In this document: positions 18,546 through 27,573 of the stretch, in pieces
Layout of the letters: each line of letters opens with the position of its first letter
Position numbering within the stretch: the first letter of the stretch is position 1
Origin: an uncultured Ferrovum sp.
GTDB lineage: Bacteria > Pseudomonadota > Gammaproteobacteria > Burkholderiales > Ferrovaceae
Reading direction: 5' to 3'
Assembly: GCA_903863375.1 (NCBI GenBank)
Contig: CAIPBT010000082.1
Location: forward strand, 1-34,469
Length of the DNA: 34,469 nucleotides
The notes under the pieces: generated by a model
What the model was told of the DNA's origin: nothing
The model's database searches: none
The model's input: only the letters and a program-made list of their open reading frames with translations
Translations under genes and position numbers: made by a program

Positions 18546-20702
18546 ATGAGCACGATCAGCAGCTCGCTCAACACGCTCAACAACAGTGCCACCAGCAATG
18601 CCACCACGGGCTCGAGCGCCAGTTCCTCGGCAGCGGTCAGCGCTACGAGCAATACCGGCAACCTCGCCAGCACCGGGGGCCAGGGTACCCTGGCTTCGGC
18701 GGGCATCGGCTCTGGCCTCAACGTCAACCAGCTCGTCGGCCAGCTGATGTCGGTGGCGCAGGCGCCGGTGAACCTGTTGAATACCCAGATCACCGGCTAT
18801 CAGAACAAGCTGAGTTCCTACAGCCAGCTGAGTGCTGCGGCGTATACCTTCCAGACCGCGCTGGGTGGCCTCACCACCAAATCCGGTTTTCAGGCCATCA
18901 CCGCCACCTCCTCGGCCACCGGGGTGCTGTCGGCCACTGCCGGGGCAACCGCGTCGCCCGGACTGGTCAGCGTGAATGTCAGCCAGCTGGCACAGGCGCA
19001 AACCCTGGTGGCGGCCGGTCAGGCGAGCACCACCACCCCGATCGGCACGGGCGCTGCCACCACCATCAGTTTCCAGTTTGGCACCATCAGTGGCGGAACG
19101 CTCGCCAACGGCAGTTATAGCGGTGCCAGCTTCACCCAGGACCCCACCAAGGGTACCGGCAGCATCACCATCAACAGCACCAACAACACGCTGCAGGGCA
19201 TCGCCAATGCCATCAACACGGCTGGAGTGGGGGTGACCGCCAGCATCGTCAACGACGGCAGCGGTACCCCGTGGCGGCTATCACTCACCAGCAGCAATGC
19301 GGGCGCCGGCAACTCGATGAAGATCAGTGTCAGCGGCGATCCGGCCCTGCAATCCCTGCTGGGCGAGGATCCGGCCGGCACCCAGTCGCTGACCCAAACC
19401 CAGGTCGGGCAGAGCGCTGCCCTGACGGTGAACGGCCTGGGGGTGACCAGCAACACCAACACGATCAGCAATGCCGTGGCCGGCGTGACACTCAACCTGA
19501 CCGGGACCGGCAGCACCACCCTGTCCTTGGCGCAGGATACGGCCACCATTACGCAAAACGTGCAGTCTTTCGTGACGGCCTACAACACCCTGGATTCGAC
19601 CATCAATCAGCTGGCCGCCCCCGGCGGCGGTGGCGGCACGGCGGGGCCGCTGGCCGGCCAGGTCGAGGTCGAGCAGATGCAGACCCAGCTGCGACGGGCC
19701 CTGGGCAATTCGATGACGGACGCCAACGGCAACAGTGCCACGCTGGCCGACATCGGCATCACCTTTCAGTCGGATGGCTCGCTGTCGCTCAACTCGAACA
19801 CGCTGGCGTCAGCAATGGCGAAAAACCCCAACGAAGTCGCCTCCCTGTTTGCCCAGAATGGCAGCACCACCGATGGTCAGGTCACTTTTCTGGGGGCTGC
19901 CACCACGACCCAGGCTGGCAACTATCCGATCGAAGTGTCGAGCCTTGCCACGCAGGGTACGCTGGTTGGCAGCGCGCCTGCCAATACGACCATCACCGCC
20001 GGCAACAACGACGCGCTGAGCGTGGTGGTGGACGGTGTCTCCGCCAGCATCACCATCCCGGCAGGTACGTATACCGCCAGTTCGCTCGCCACGGCCGTGC
20101 AGGATGCCGTCAACGGCTCGAGTGCCCTGACCAAGGCCGGTGTCTCGATCGGGGTCACCAACAACAACGGCGTGCTGACGTTTCAAAGCGCGAGTTACGG
20201 CTCTTCCTCGTTTGTCAGTCTGGCAGGCAGTGCGGCCCCCGGCCTGGCCGGGGCCAGCCCCACGTTTACCCAAGGCACCGATGTGGTCGGTTCGATTGAT
20301 GGCATGCCGGCCAAGGGCAGTGGCCAGACCCTGAGTGGGCTGGCGGGAAGTGTCGTGGACGGGCTTTCCGTCAACGTAGTGGGGGGCAGCATCGGCGCGC
20401 GCGGCTCGGTCAGCCTGTCACAGGGCTTTGCGAATACCCTGAATGATCTGGCTGGCAGCTTCAATGGTCCGAACGGGGCAATCACGACCGCCACCACGGC
20501 GCTCAACACGGACGTCACCAACGCCCAGGCGGAAATCACCCGCCAGAACCAGCAGCTCGCGCTGCTGCAGGCCACCTACACGGCGGAATTCACGGCACTC
20601 GACACCACCATCTCATCCTTGAACAGCACGCAAAGTTATCTGACCGGACAGCTCAACTCGCTCGCCTCGACCACGTCCTACATCTACAGCAACGCACGCT
20701 GA
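18546..20702 (+). CDS. fliD: Flagellar filament cap protein FliD (HAP2), with S/T-rich N-terminal extension
   Basis: 718 aa; GIGSGLNVNQLVGQLMSVAQAPVNLLNTQITGYQNKLSSYSQL and C-terminal ALDTTISSLNSTQSYLTGQLNSL. Confidence 0.95.
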   Translation: MSTISSSLNTLNNSATSNATTGSSASSSAAVSATSNTGNLASTGGQGTLASAGIGSGLNVNQLVGQLMSVAQAPVNLLNTQITGYQNKLSSYSQLSAAAYTFQTALGGLTTKSGFQAITATSSATGVLSATAGATASPGLVSVNVSQLAQAQTLVAAGQASTTTPIGTGAATTISFQFGTISGGTLANGSYSGASFTQDPTKGTGSITINSTNNTLQGIANAINTAGVGVTASIVNDGSGTPWRLSLTSSNAGAGNSMKISVSGDPALQSLLGEDPAGTQSLTQTQVGQSAALTVNGLGVTSNTNTISNAVAGVTLNLTGTGSTTLSLAQDTATITQNVQSFVTAYNTLDSTINQLAAPGGGGGTAGPLAGQVEVEQMQTQLRRALGNSMTDANGNSATLADIGITFQSDGSLSLNSNTLASAMAKNPNEVASLFAQNGSTTDGQVTFLGAATTTQAGNYPIEVSSLATQGTLVGSAPANTTITAGNNDALSVVVDGVSASITIPAGTYTASSLATAVQDAVNGSSALTKAGVSIGVTNNNGVLTFQSASYGSSSFVSLAGSAAPGLAGASPTFTQGTDVVGSIDGMPAKGSGQTLSGLAGSVVDGLSVNVVGGSIGARGSVSLSQGFANTLNDLAGSFNGPNGAITTATTALNTDVTNAQAEITRQNQQLALLQATYTAEFTALDTTISSLNSTQSYLTGQLNSLASTTSYIYSNAR

Positions 20703-20818
20703 GGTCTGGTGCGCGGAGGCGAGGCACGCTCGCGTTCAGCAGGGCAGGGCGCCCCGCGCGCCGACCCTGGGCATGGCGGCGGCGCTGGCTGCGCGCTTCG
20801 TGCCGCCCGCGTGCGCGA

Positions 20819-22981
20819 TCAGGCCACCGAGAAGGATTCGGCCGCTTGCCCGGCGCACCAGCGCCCCCACATCTGCCGGAATGCACGGTCGAGGCCGGCC
20901 ACAATCACCTCAGCCTGGCGGCCCGGTGTGTTGCGCACGCGCTGGCGCATGCCGGCGCGCAGTGCGGCCAGTTCGTCGAGATGCTGGGCCCAGTAGATGC
21001 CCTCCGCCACGAAGGCTTCGGCATCGCGGGTGACAAACCGGTCCAGCCCCAGCTTGAGCAGGCAGGAGGCGGCCTGATGGCCGGCCGGGGTGGCGCCGGC
21101 GATGGTGATGGTGGGCACCCCCATCCAGGTGGCGGTATTGACCGTGGTGCCGCCGTTGTAAGGGAAGGTATCCAGGCAGATGTCAATCTGGTGGTGCAGG
21201 GCCAGGTATTTGTCCATGCCCACCTTGCGGTGGCAGACGATGCGGTCGGCAGTGATGCCGCCATCGGCGAAGGCTTGGGCCAGCCGCGGCGGCAGGCTCT
21301 CGCCCGTCAGGTGACCCATCAGCAGGCGGGCGTCCGGCACGGCGCGCAGCAAGGCACACCACACGGCGACGGCCTGCAGGGTGATCTTGCTGGGCCGGTT
21401 CAGGCTGGCGAAGGTGAGATGGCCGGTGGCCAGTGCCGGCAGGACGTTGACGTCCGGTGTCACCTCCGGTGGCCGATAGGGATCGCCGGAGGGCAGATAC
21501 ACGAGTTTTTCGGTGAACTGGCTGTCGAATTTTCCGGGTGGCAGGTAGTAGGGGTCGCCGAGCAGGTAATCCATCGCCTGCAAGCCTGTGGTGCCAGGAT
21601 AGCCAATCCAGCTGACCTGCAAGGGGGCAGGCTTGCGCACGAAGGTCAGCAGGCGGTTCAAGGCAGTGTGTCCGGACAGGTCGACCAGGATGTCGATGCC
21701 ATCCTGTTGGATGCGGGCAGCCAGGTCACCATCATCTTCGCGGTGCACCATGGTCCAGTGTGCCACCAGACCCTGTAGGTATTCCGTCACACCGTCCACG
21801 CCGGTGTTGTTGTAGTAGACATGCAGCTCGTAGTCAGGTTTGCGCGAAAACCCGGCAATGATCGGCTCGATGAAGTAAGCCACCGAGTGGTCGTTCAGGT
21901 CGCCCGAGACCAGGCCGATCTTCAGCCGTTTGCCTGGGTCCCGTGCATTGGTATGGCGTGGCCAGTGTTTCACCCACTGCTTGCCATGCATCGCATCGAA
22001 CTTGCGATGCTCGGCCAGGATCATGGCCGGATCGAGATCCGGCGTTTCGAGCAGCATGAACAAACGCACCGAACGGGCTTGCGAATTGGTCGGGTCGAGT
22101 TTGACGGCGCGGGTCATCAACTCCATTGCGAATTCCGGATTGTCACCATCGCCGCTGATGGCAGCGCCAAGCATGCCGACTGCCACCGAGTTGTTGGGAA
22201 AACGGGCCACCACCTGTTCTAGGGTGGCCTTGGCCAGCGAACGCTGATCGGCACGGGTCAGGGCATAACAATAGTTGATGGCGGCTTCCGCATCGTCGGG
22301 CAGCAATTCGCTGGCATGGCGCAAGGCCTCGAGGGTGGTGGAGCTTGGACGATGTTCCTTGAAGCTGGCTTCAATGGCGCCGACCACTTTCCAGCCAAAG
22401 CCATGTTGCGGAAACTCCTGGGTGAGCAACCGGGCCAGGAACAGCGACTGATCGCGGTTGCCTTGGCGCAGCAGCGCCTCGATATGCTGGATGCATTCCC
22501 GGCTGGGGACCAGGCCCTTGACGGTGCGCCGCTTGACCCCGGTGGCATCGGCCGCTCCGGCGTTGCCAGGATTGCTTCGTGGCGCGAGCGCCGGCCGAAA
22601 CTTGCCGAGCCGGGCGGCGAATCCCTCTGCCAGGGACGGTGCCAGACCATAGGCCAGCGCCACCTTGAGAATCTGGGCAGCCATTTCCAGCTTGTCGGCC
22701 TTGATGAGCGCTTCCAGATAGCCCTGCCAGTACTCCAGATTGTGCGGCTCGGCACCGATGGCAGTCTCCAACAGGGGCATGGCCTCCTGCGGCGCACGCG
22801 TCTGCAGGGTCAGCATGCCGAGCGCGTAATTGCCGGTGGCGTGATTCGGCTGCGCATGGAGCACGGCGCGATAAACCTCCTCGGCCAGATCAAGATGCCC
22901 CTGCACGTGATAGCCGAGCGCCTTTTCACAGGCCGCATTCAGGGTGTCGTGCAGGGCAGGGTGAAAGTCGGACGCGCTCAT
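20819..22981 (-). CDS. TPR-containing SPINDLY/O-GlcNAc transferase-like glycosyltransferase (likely flagellin glycosyltransferase)
   Basis: 720 aa from ATG at 22981; N-terminal TPR helices, then KIGLVSGDLNDHSVAYFIEP, DILVDLSGHTALNRLLTFVRKPAPLQVSWIGYPGTTGLQAMDYLLGD, FASLNRPSKITLQAVAVWCALLRAVPDARLLM, DTFPYNGGTTVNTATWMGVPTITIAG (OGT/SPINDLY C-terminal motifs). Confidence 0.9.
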   Translation of the reverse strand: MSASDFHPALHDTLNAACEKALGYHVQGHLDLAEEVYRAVLHAQPNHATGNYALGMLTLQTRAPQEAMPLLETAIGAEPHNLEYWQGYLEALIKADKLEMAAQILKVALAYGLAPSLAEGFAARLGKFRPALAPRSNPGNAGAADATGVKRRTVKGLVPSRECIQHIEALLRQGNRDQSLFLARLLTQEFPQHGFGWKVVGAIEASFKEHRPSSTTLEALRHASELLPDDAEAAINYCYALTRADQRSLAKATLEQVVARFPNNSVAVGMLGAAISGDGDNPEFAMELMTRAVKLDPTNSQARSVRLFMLLETPDLDPAMILAEHRKFDAMHGKQWVKHWPRHTNARDPGKRLKIGLVSGDLNDHSVAYFIEPIIAGFSRKPDYELHVYYNNTGVDGVTEYLQGLVAHWTMVHREDDGDLAARIQQDGIDILVDLSGHTALNRLLTFVRKPAPLQVSWIGYPGTTGLQAMDYLLGDPYYLPPGKFDSQFTEKLVYLPSGDPYRPPEVTPDVNVLPALATGHLTFASLNRPSKITLQAVAVWCALLRAVPDARLLMGHLTGESLPPRLAQAFADGGITADRIVCHRKVGMDKYLALHHQIDICLDTFPYNGGTTVNTATWMGVPTITIAGATPAGHQAASCLLKLGLDRFVTRDAEAFVAEGIYWAQHLDELAALRAGMRQRVRNTPGRQAEVIVAGLDRAFRQMWGRWCAGQAAESFSVA

Positions 22982-23041
22982 GGTGTCTTCCGGGCAGGAA
23001 CATTCCTCCATGCAGTATCGCGTAGCTGCAGTCGTGGCAAT

Positions 23042-23070
23042 GGCGGGAATTACCGCCCGTTCCGGCGGTA
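23042..23070. promoter_or_regulatory. Overlapping alternative hairpins in the OGT/aminotransferase divergent region
   Basis: GGCGG (23042-23046) can pair with CCGCC (23053-23057), which is also in the perfect dyad TACCGCC(23051-23057)-cgttcc-GGCGGTA(23064-23070). Confidence 0.5.
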
Positions 23071-23215
23071 TATCGGCGCTCGAGCCCGTGGATCATTCGA
23101 CTAGTCTGGTGGGGTTGGCAGGACGCTCCAGGTTGTCTGCCCTTGCCGCCAGACCCGCCTTGAGTCGCTGCGCGGTGCCGGCCATGCCACGACCCACGCT
23201 TCGGAGAGGCTAAGG

Positions 23216-24385
23216 ATGCAGGACAAACCGATCTATGTGACCCAGCCGCATCTGCCCCCGATGCAGAAGCTGATTCCCTATCTCGCCCAGATCTGGGATT
23301 CGCGGGTGTTGACCAATGGCGGGCCGTTTCACGTCCAGCTTGAGAAGGCCCTCTGCGAACACCTCGGGGTGCCGCACATCAGCCTGTTCAGCAATGGCAC
23401 CTTCGGCCTGGTCACGGCCCTGCAGGCGCTGCGCATCACCGGCGAAGTGATCACGACGCCGTACTCCTTTGTCGCCACCGCGCATTCCCTGCTCTGGAAT
23501 GGCATCCGTCCAGTGTTCGTCGACATCGATCCGCAGACCCTGAATCTCGACCCGAAAAAGATCGAGGCGGCGATCACGCCGCAGACCACCGCAATCATGC
23601 CGGTGCACTGCTATGGCCACCCTTGTGATGTGGAAGCCATCCAGACCATTGCCGACAATTACAACCTGAAGGTGATCTACGACGCGGCACACGCGTTCGG
23701 CGTGCAGTGCCATTGCGGCAGTGTGCTCAATCATGGCGACCTGTCAGTGCTGAGCTTTCACGCCACCAAGGTGTTCAACACCTTCGAGGGCGGGGCGGTG
23801 ATCTGTCCCGATGCCAAGACCAAGACGCGCATCGATCACCTGAAGAATTTTGGCTTCGTCGATGAAACCGTGGTGGTGGCCCCCGGCATCAACGGCAAGA
23901 TGAGCGAGTTCAATGCAGCCCTCGGCCTGCTGCAGCTGCAGTCGATCGATCAGGCGATTGCCGCGCGGGCACGCATCTCCGCCCGCTATCGGGCGGCGCT
24001 GGCCGGGCTGCCTGGCATCACCTGCGTGGCGAATTCCGGCGAGACAGTGGAAAACCATGCCTACTTCCCGGTGCTGGTCGGCCCCACGTATCCGCTGGCG
24101 CGCGATGCCCTGTACGAGCGTCTGAAGGAACGGCGCATCTTCACCCGGCGCTATTTCCATCCGCTGATTTCCGAATTTCCGATGTATCGCGGCATGCCAT
24201 CCGCAGCCGCCGCCAACCTGCCTGTGGCAACTGCCGTGGCGCGCGAGGTGCTGTGCCTGCCCATCTATCCGGACCTGAGCGATGCGGATCAGGATCGGGT
24301 GATCGAGGCCCTGTTCGACTTCGCACGTCACCCAGGTGCCGCCACCAGCCAGCCGTCGCTGCCGCTGGCGGCCGGCGTGTCCTGA
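23216..24385 (+). CDS. DegT/DnrJ/EryC1 sugar aminotransferase, VioA-like
   Basis: 389 aa; LFSNGTFGLVTALQALRITGEVITTPYSFVATAHSLLWNGIRPVFVDIDPQTLNLDPKKIEAAITPQTTAIMPVHCYG, IYDAAHAFGV, SFHATKVFNTFEGGA (PLP Lys). Resemblance to dTDP-viosamine-forming VioA is from memory. Confidence 0.9.
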   Translation: MQDKPIYVTQPHLPPMQKLIPYLAQIWDSRVLTNGGPFHVQLEKALCEHLGVPHISLFSNGTFGLVTALQALRITGEVITTPYSFVATAHSLLWNGIRPVFVDIDPQTLNLDPKKIEAAITPQTTAIMPVHCYGHPCDVEAIQTIADNYNLKVIYDAAHAFGVQCHCGSVLNHGDLSVLSFHATKVFNTFEGGAVICPDAKTKTRIDHLKNFGFVDETVVVAPGINGKMSEFNAALGLLQLQSIDQAIAARARISARYRAALAGLPGITCVANSGETVENHAYFPVLVGPTYPLARDALYERLKERRIFTRRYFHPLISEFPMYRGMPSAAAANLPVATAVAREVLCLPIYPDLSDADQDRVIEALFDFARHPGAATSQPSLPLAAGVS

Positions 24386-24399
24386 GTCCGGGCTGATTG

Positions 24400-25098
24400 A
24401 TGCGGGTCGCCATCATGCAGCCGTATTTCCTGCCCTACATTGGCTACTTTCAACTGATGGCGGCGGTCGATGTCTTCGTGATCTACGACAACATCAAGTA
24501 CACCAAGAAAGGCTGGATCAATCGCAACCGCTATCTGCTCAATGGTGCGGATGCCGTGTTCAGCCTGCCGCTGGCCGCCGCCTCCGACAGCGCCATGATC
24601 GTGGAGCGTCAGCTGGCGCAGGATTTCCGGCCGGAAAAATTGCGCGACCAGTTGTGCCAGGCGTACCGCAAGGCACCTCAGTTTGCGCAGGTTGCCCCCC
24701 TGCTCGAGCAGATCCTGTTGTACCCCGACCGCCGGCTGTTTCCCTTCCTGCACCATTCGCTGCAAGTGCTGGCGCGTCATCTGGGCCTGACCACGCGCCT
24801 TGTGGTGTCCTCCACCTTGCCAGCCCAACACGGCCTGAAGGGCGAGGCGCGGGTGCTCGACCTCGTGCGCGTGCTCGGGGCCGATACCTATCGCAATCCG
24901 ATCGGCGGGACCGGGCTGTACGACAAGGCAGTATTCGCCGGCCACGGCGTCACGCTGGAGTTCCTGCAGGCCCGTCCGCTTGACTATGCCCAGTTCGGTG
25001 CGCCCTTCGTGCCTTGGCTGTCGTTACTGGATGTGCTGATGTTCAATCCTCAGGCAGTTGTCCAGGCCTGGGTGCAATCCCATTACGACCTGGTGTGA
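24400..25098 (+). CDS. WbqC family protein
   Basis: 232 aa from ATG at 24400; MRVAIMQPYFLPYIGYFQLMAAVDVFVIYDNIKYTKKGWINRNRYLLNG and NPIGGTGLYDKAVF are WbqC-family hallmarks. Confidence 0.92.
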   Translation: MRVAIMQPYFLPYIGYFQLMAAVDVFVIYDNIKYTKKGWINRNRYLLNGADAVFSLPLAAASDSAMIVERQLAQDFRPEKLRDQLCQAYRKAPQFAQVAPLLEQILLYPDRRLFPFLHHSLQVLARHLGLTTRLVVSSTLPAQHGLKGEARVLDLVRVLGADTYRNPIGGTGLYDKAVFAGHGVTLEFLQARPLDYAQFGAPFVPWLSLLDVLMFNPQAVVQAWVQSHYDLV

Positions 25099-25100
25099 GC

Positions 25101-26084
25101 ATGTATCGCTGGCAAAAACTGGGCCGGGTGTTCAATCCCGGCGAGATCACCGGCCGGCCCTGGCTGCAGACCTTCGCACAGGCGCCCGCCACCCTGCTCT
25201 TCGACACTTTTGTGCGGGTTTATTTTTCCTGTCGTCCGGCACCCGATGCCCAGGGGCAGTTTGTCAGTTACTCGGCGTTTGCCGACTTTGACCGCCGGGA
25301 TCCCACCCGCCTGCTGGCCGTGTCGCAGCAGCCGATCCTGCCTCTCGGTGGTCTGGGCACGTTCGATGAATTCGGCACGTATCCGGTGTCGGTGATCCGC
25401 GACGGCGACCGTGTCCGTGCCTGGTACGCCGGCTGGACGCGCTGCGTGTCGGTGCCCTTCAATGTGTCGATCGGCAGCGCTGTCAGCCACGATGGCGGCT
25501 GCACCTTCGAGCGTGAGGGCACCGGGCCGGTGCTGGGCCATTCCCTCGATGAACCCTTTGTGGTCAGTGGCCCCAAGATCCGTCGCTTCGACGGTCGCTG
25601 GTATCTGTTTTACATCGCTGGCCGACGCTGGATCATGGACGCCGGGCGGCCGGAGCCGGTTTATCGGATCCGGCTCGCCACATCGGAAGACGGTGAGCAC
25701 TGGACCCGTCTCAACCGCGATCTGATCGAAAGCCGGATCGAGCCAGACGAAGCACAGGCCAGTCCGGATGTGGTCTGTGTGGACGGACGCTATCACATGT
25801 TCTTCTGCTATCGGCACAGCACCGGCTATCGCAGTCATGCCCGCGGCTATCGCATCGGCTATGCCTGGAGCGACAACCTGATCGACTGGCACCGCGATGA
25901 TCAGCGCGCCGGGCTGGATGTCTCGTCATCCGGCTGGGATGCCGAAATGGTGAGCTACCCGCATGTCTTCCAACTGGATGGCGTGACCTACATGGCCTAT
26001 CTCGGCAACGGCGTCGGGCGGGAAGGCTTTGGACTGGCCCGACTGGAGGGTACGCTGCTGGCGCGCGAGCAGGGGGCCTCATGA
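25101..26084 (+). CDS. Glycosidase-like beta-propeller protein (GH43/GH130-like fold, inferred), copy 1
   Basis: 327 aa, no obvious signal peptide; GTFDEFGTYPVSVIRDGDRVRAWYAGW, GSAVSHDGGCTFEREGTGPVL, ATSEDGEHWTR, ARGYRIGYAWSDNLIDWHRDD, YPHVFQLDGVTYMAYLGN (blade-like repeats). Confidence 0.7.
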   Translation: MYRWQKLGRVFNPGEITGRPWLQTFAQAPATLLFDTFVRVYFSCRPAPDAQGQFVSYSAFADFDRRDPTRLLAVSQQPILPLGGLGTFDEFGTYPVSVIRDGDRVRAWYAGWTRCVSVPFNVSIGSAVSHDGGCTFEREGTGPVLGHSLDEPFVVSGPKIRRFDGRWYLFYIAGRRWIMDAGRPEPVYRIRLATSEDGEHWTRLNRDLIESRIEPDEAQASPDVVCVDGRYHMFFCYRHSTGYRSHARGYRIGYAWSDNLIDWHRDDQRAGLDVSSSGWDAEMVSYPHVFQLDGVTYMAYLGNGVGREGFGLARLEGTLLAREQGAS

Positions 26085-27037
26085 GCTGGATACGCCACGG
26101 CAAGATCTTCGATCCGGCCAACCACACCCTGCCGGCGGGGTGTTTCGGCTTCGCCCAGTCGCCCCAGGCCCTGGTGTTCGACGATTTCGTGCGCGTCTAC
26201 TTTTCCACGCGCGCGCGCGATGGCATCGGCCAGTTTGTCAGCCACGTTGCCTACGTCGACTTCCGCAAGGATTTCCGCACCGTGATCGGCGTCAGCCCGC
26301 ATCCGGTGTTGCCGCCAGGTGAACTTGGCACCTTCGACGAACATGGCATCTTTCCCTTGCACCCCGTGCGCACACCAGCTGGTCTGCTGGCCTATACCTG
26401 CGGCTGGAGCCGTCGGGTGTCGGTTGCCGTCGAAACCGCGATCGGCCTTGCCATCAGTCACGACGAGGGGAAGACCTTCCAGCGGCTTGGCCCGGGACCG
26501 GTGCTGGCGGCCTCCCGCCATGAACCCTGTCTGGTGGGCGATGGATTTGTGCGCATTCTCGATGGCGTCTTCCACATGTGGTACATCTTCGGCACCGGCT
26601 GGCGTGCCTATCCGGGCCAGCAGGCGCCCGACCGGACGTACAAGATCGGGCAGGCTCGCTCGACGGATGGCGTGCATTGGGTGAAACGTGAGGGCGTGCA
26701 GATCGTGGCTGACGTGCTGGGACCGGACGAGAGTCAGGCCCTGCCGACCGTGATCGAGATCGACGGTCGCCATCACCTGTTTTTCTGTTTTCGCGAATCC
26801 GCTGATTTTCGCGCCAACGCCGCGCGCGGTTATCGGCTGGGGCATGCCTGCAGCGATGACCTTATCGACTGGACGCGCGACGACCGCCTTGCTCCGTCGG
26901 GCGGGGCACCGGGCGAATGGGACGCGGACATGCAGTGTTATCCGCATGTCTTCGCCTGTGACGGGCGTATCCTGATGTTGTACAACGGCAATGCTTTCGG
27001 GCGGGAGGGCTTTGGCCTTGCGGAGTGGATACCATGA
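26081..27037 (+). CDS. Glycosidase-like beta-propeller protein, copy 2 (paralog of preceding gene)
   Basis: 318 aa, ATGA overlap with copy 1; ELGTFDEHGIFPLHPVR, LAISHDEGKTFQRLGPGPVL, ARSTDGVHWVKR, ARGYRLGHACSDDLIDWTRDD, YPHVFACDGRILMLYNGNAFGREGFGLA. Confidence 0.72.
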   Translation: MSWIRHGKIFDPANHTLPAGCFGFAQSPQALVFDDFVRVYFSTRARDGIGQFVSHVAYVDFRKDFRTVIGVSPHPVLPPGELGTFDEHGIFPLHPVRTPAGLLAYTCGWSRRVSVAVETAIGLAISHDEGKTFQRLGPGPVLAASRHEPCLVGDGFVRILDGVFHMWYIFGTGWRAYPGQQAPDRTYKIGQARSTDGVHWVKREGVQIVADVLGPDESQALPTVIEIDGRHHLFFCFRESADFRANAARGYRLGHACSDDLIDWTRDDRLAPSGGAPGEWDADMQCYPHVFACDGRILMLYNGNAFGREGFGLAEWIP

Positions 27038-27573
27038 TGCCAGCCATCACCATGCGTCAGAACCATGCCAGTGTCAGCGAGATGGCGCGACACTTGCAGG
27101 ATTGCGATACGTCGTTTGTGCCGCTGCTGTCGCAGCGGGTCGATATTGGTCTCTACGCCGGAAAGCTGGTGACCCACGCCGAGTGTTTTGAGGCGTGGTC
27201 GACCGACCGGCTGCTGGGATGTGTTGCCCTGTATTGCAACGCGACCGATCGCGGCACCGCTTTCATTTCGAATGTCAGCGTGTTGCCGGACTGCACCGGT
27301 CAGGGATTGGCGCGTGCCCTGTTGAGCCATGCTGTGGCCTTTGTCGCCCTGGCCGGTTTTGCGCGGGTCGCGCTGGAAGTCCATCGTGCCAACAAGGCCG
27401 CCCTGGCCCTCTATCGGGGGGCTGGGTTTCATGAAGTGCCCTGTCCAGACGCCGTCACGACCGGTGCTGCGACGCGGCCGGATACCTGTCGGCTGGAACT
27501 GTCGCTGCGCGCGCTACCCCCCATGGCGGATCGTGCTGGCCCCTCGAATCGTGTATCTGGAGCTGCCCCGTGA
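27034..27573 (+). CDS. GNAT-family N-acetyltransferase
   Basis: 179 aa; AFISNVSVLPDCTGQGLARALLSHAVAFVALAGFARVALEVHRANKAALALYRGAGFHEV (Q/GxxGxA and C-terminal GNAT motifs); ATGA overlap with upstream gene. Confidence 0.88.
   Translation: MMPAITMRQNHASVSEMARHLQDCDTSFVPLLSQRVDIGLYAGKLVTHAECFEAWSTDRLLGCVALYCNATDRGTAFISNVSVLPDCTGQGLARALLSHAVAFVALAGFARVALEVHRANKAALALYRGAGFHEVPCPDAVTTGAATRPDTCRLELSLRALPPMADRAGPSNRVSGAAP

Noticed and set aside
19271-20299. 342-aa plus-strand ORF in alternative frame within fliD
   Set aside because: Out-of-frame reading of fliD; Arg/His/Gln-rich with no domain signal.
20719-20733. GCGAG-gcacg-CTCGC hairpin after fliD as a terminator
   Set aside because: Only 5 bp with no T-tract; too weak to call.
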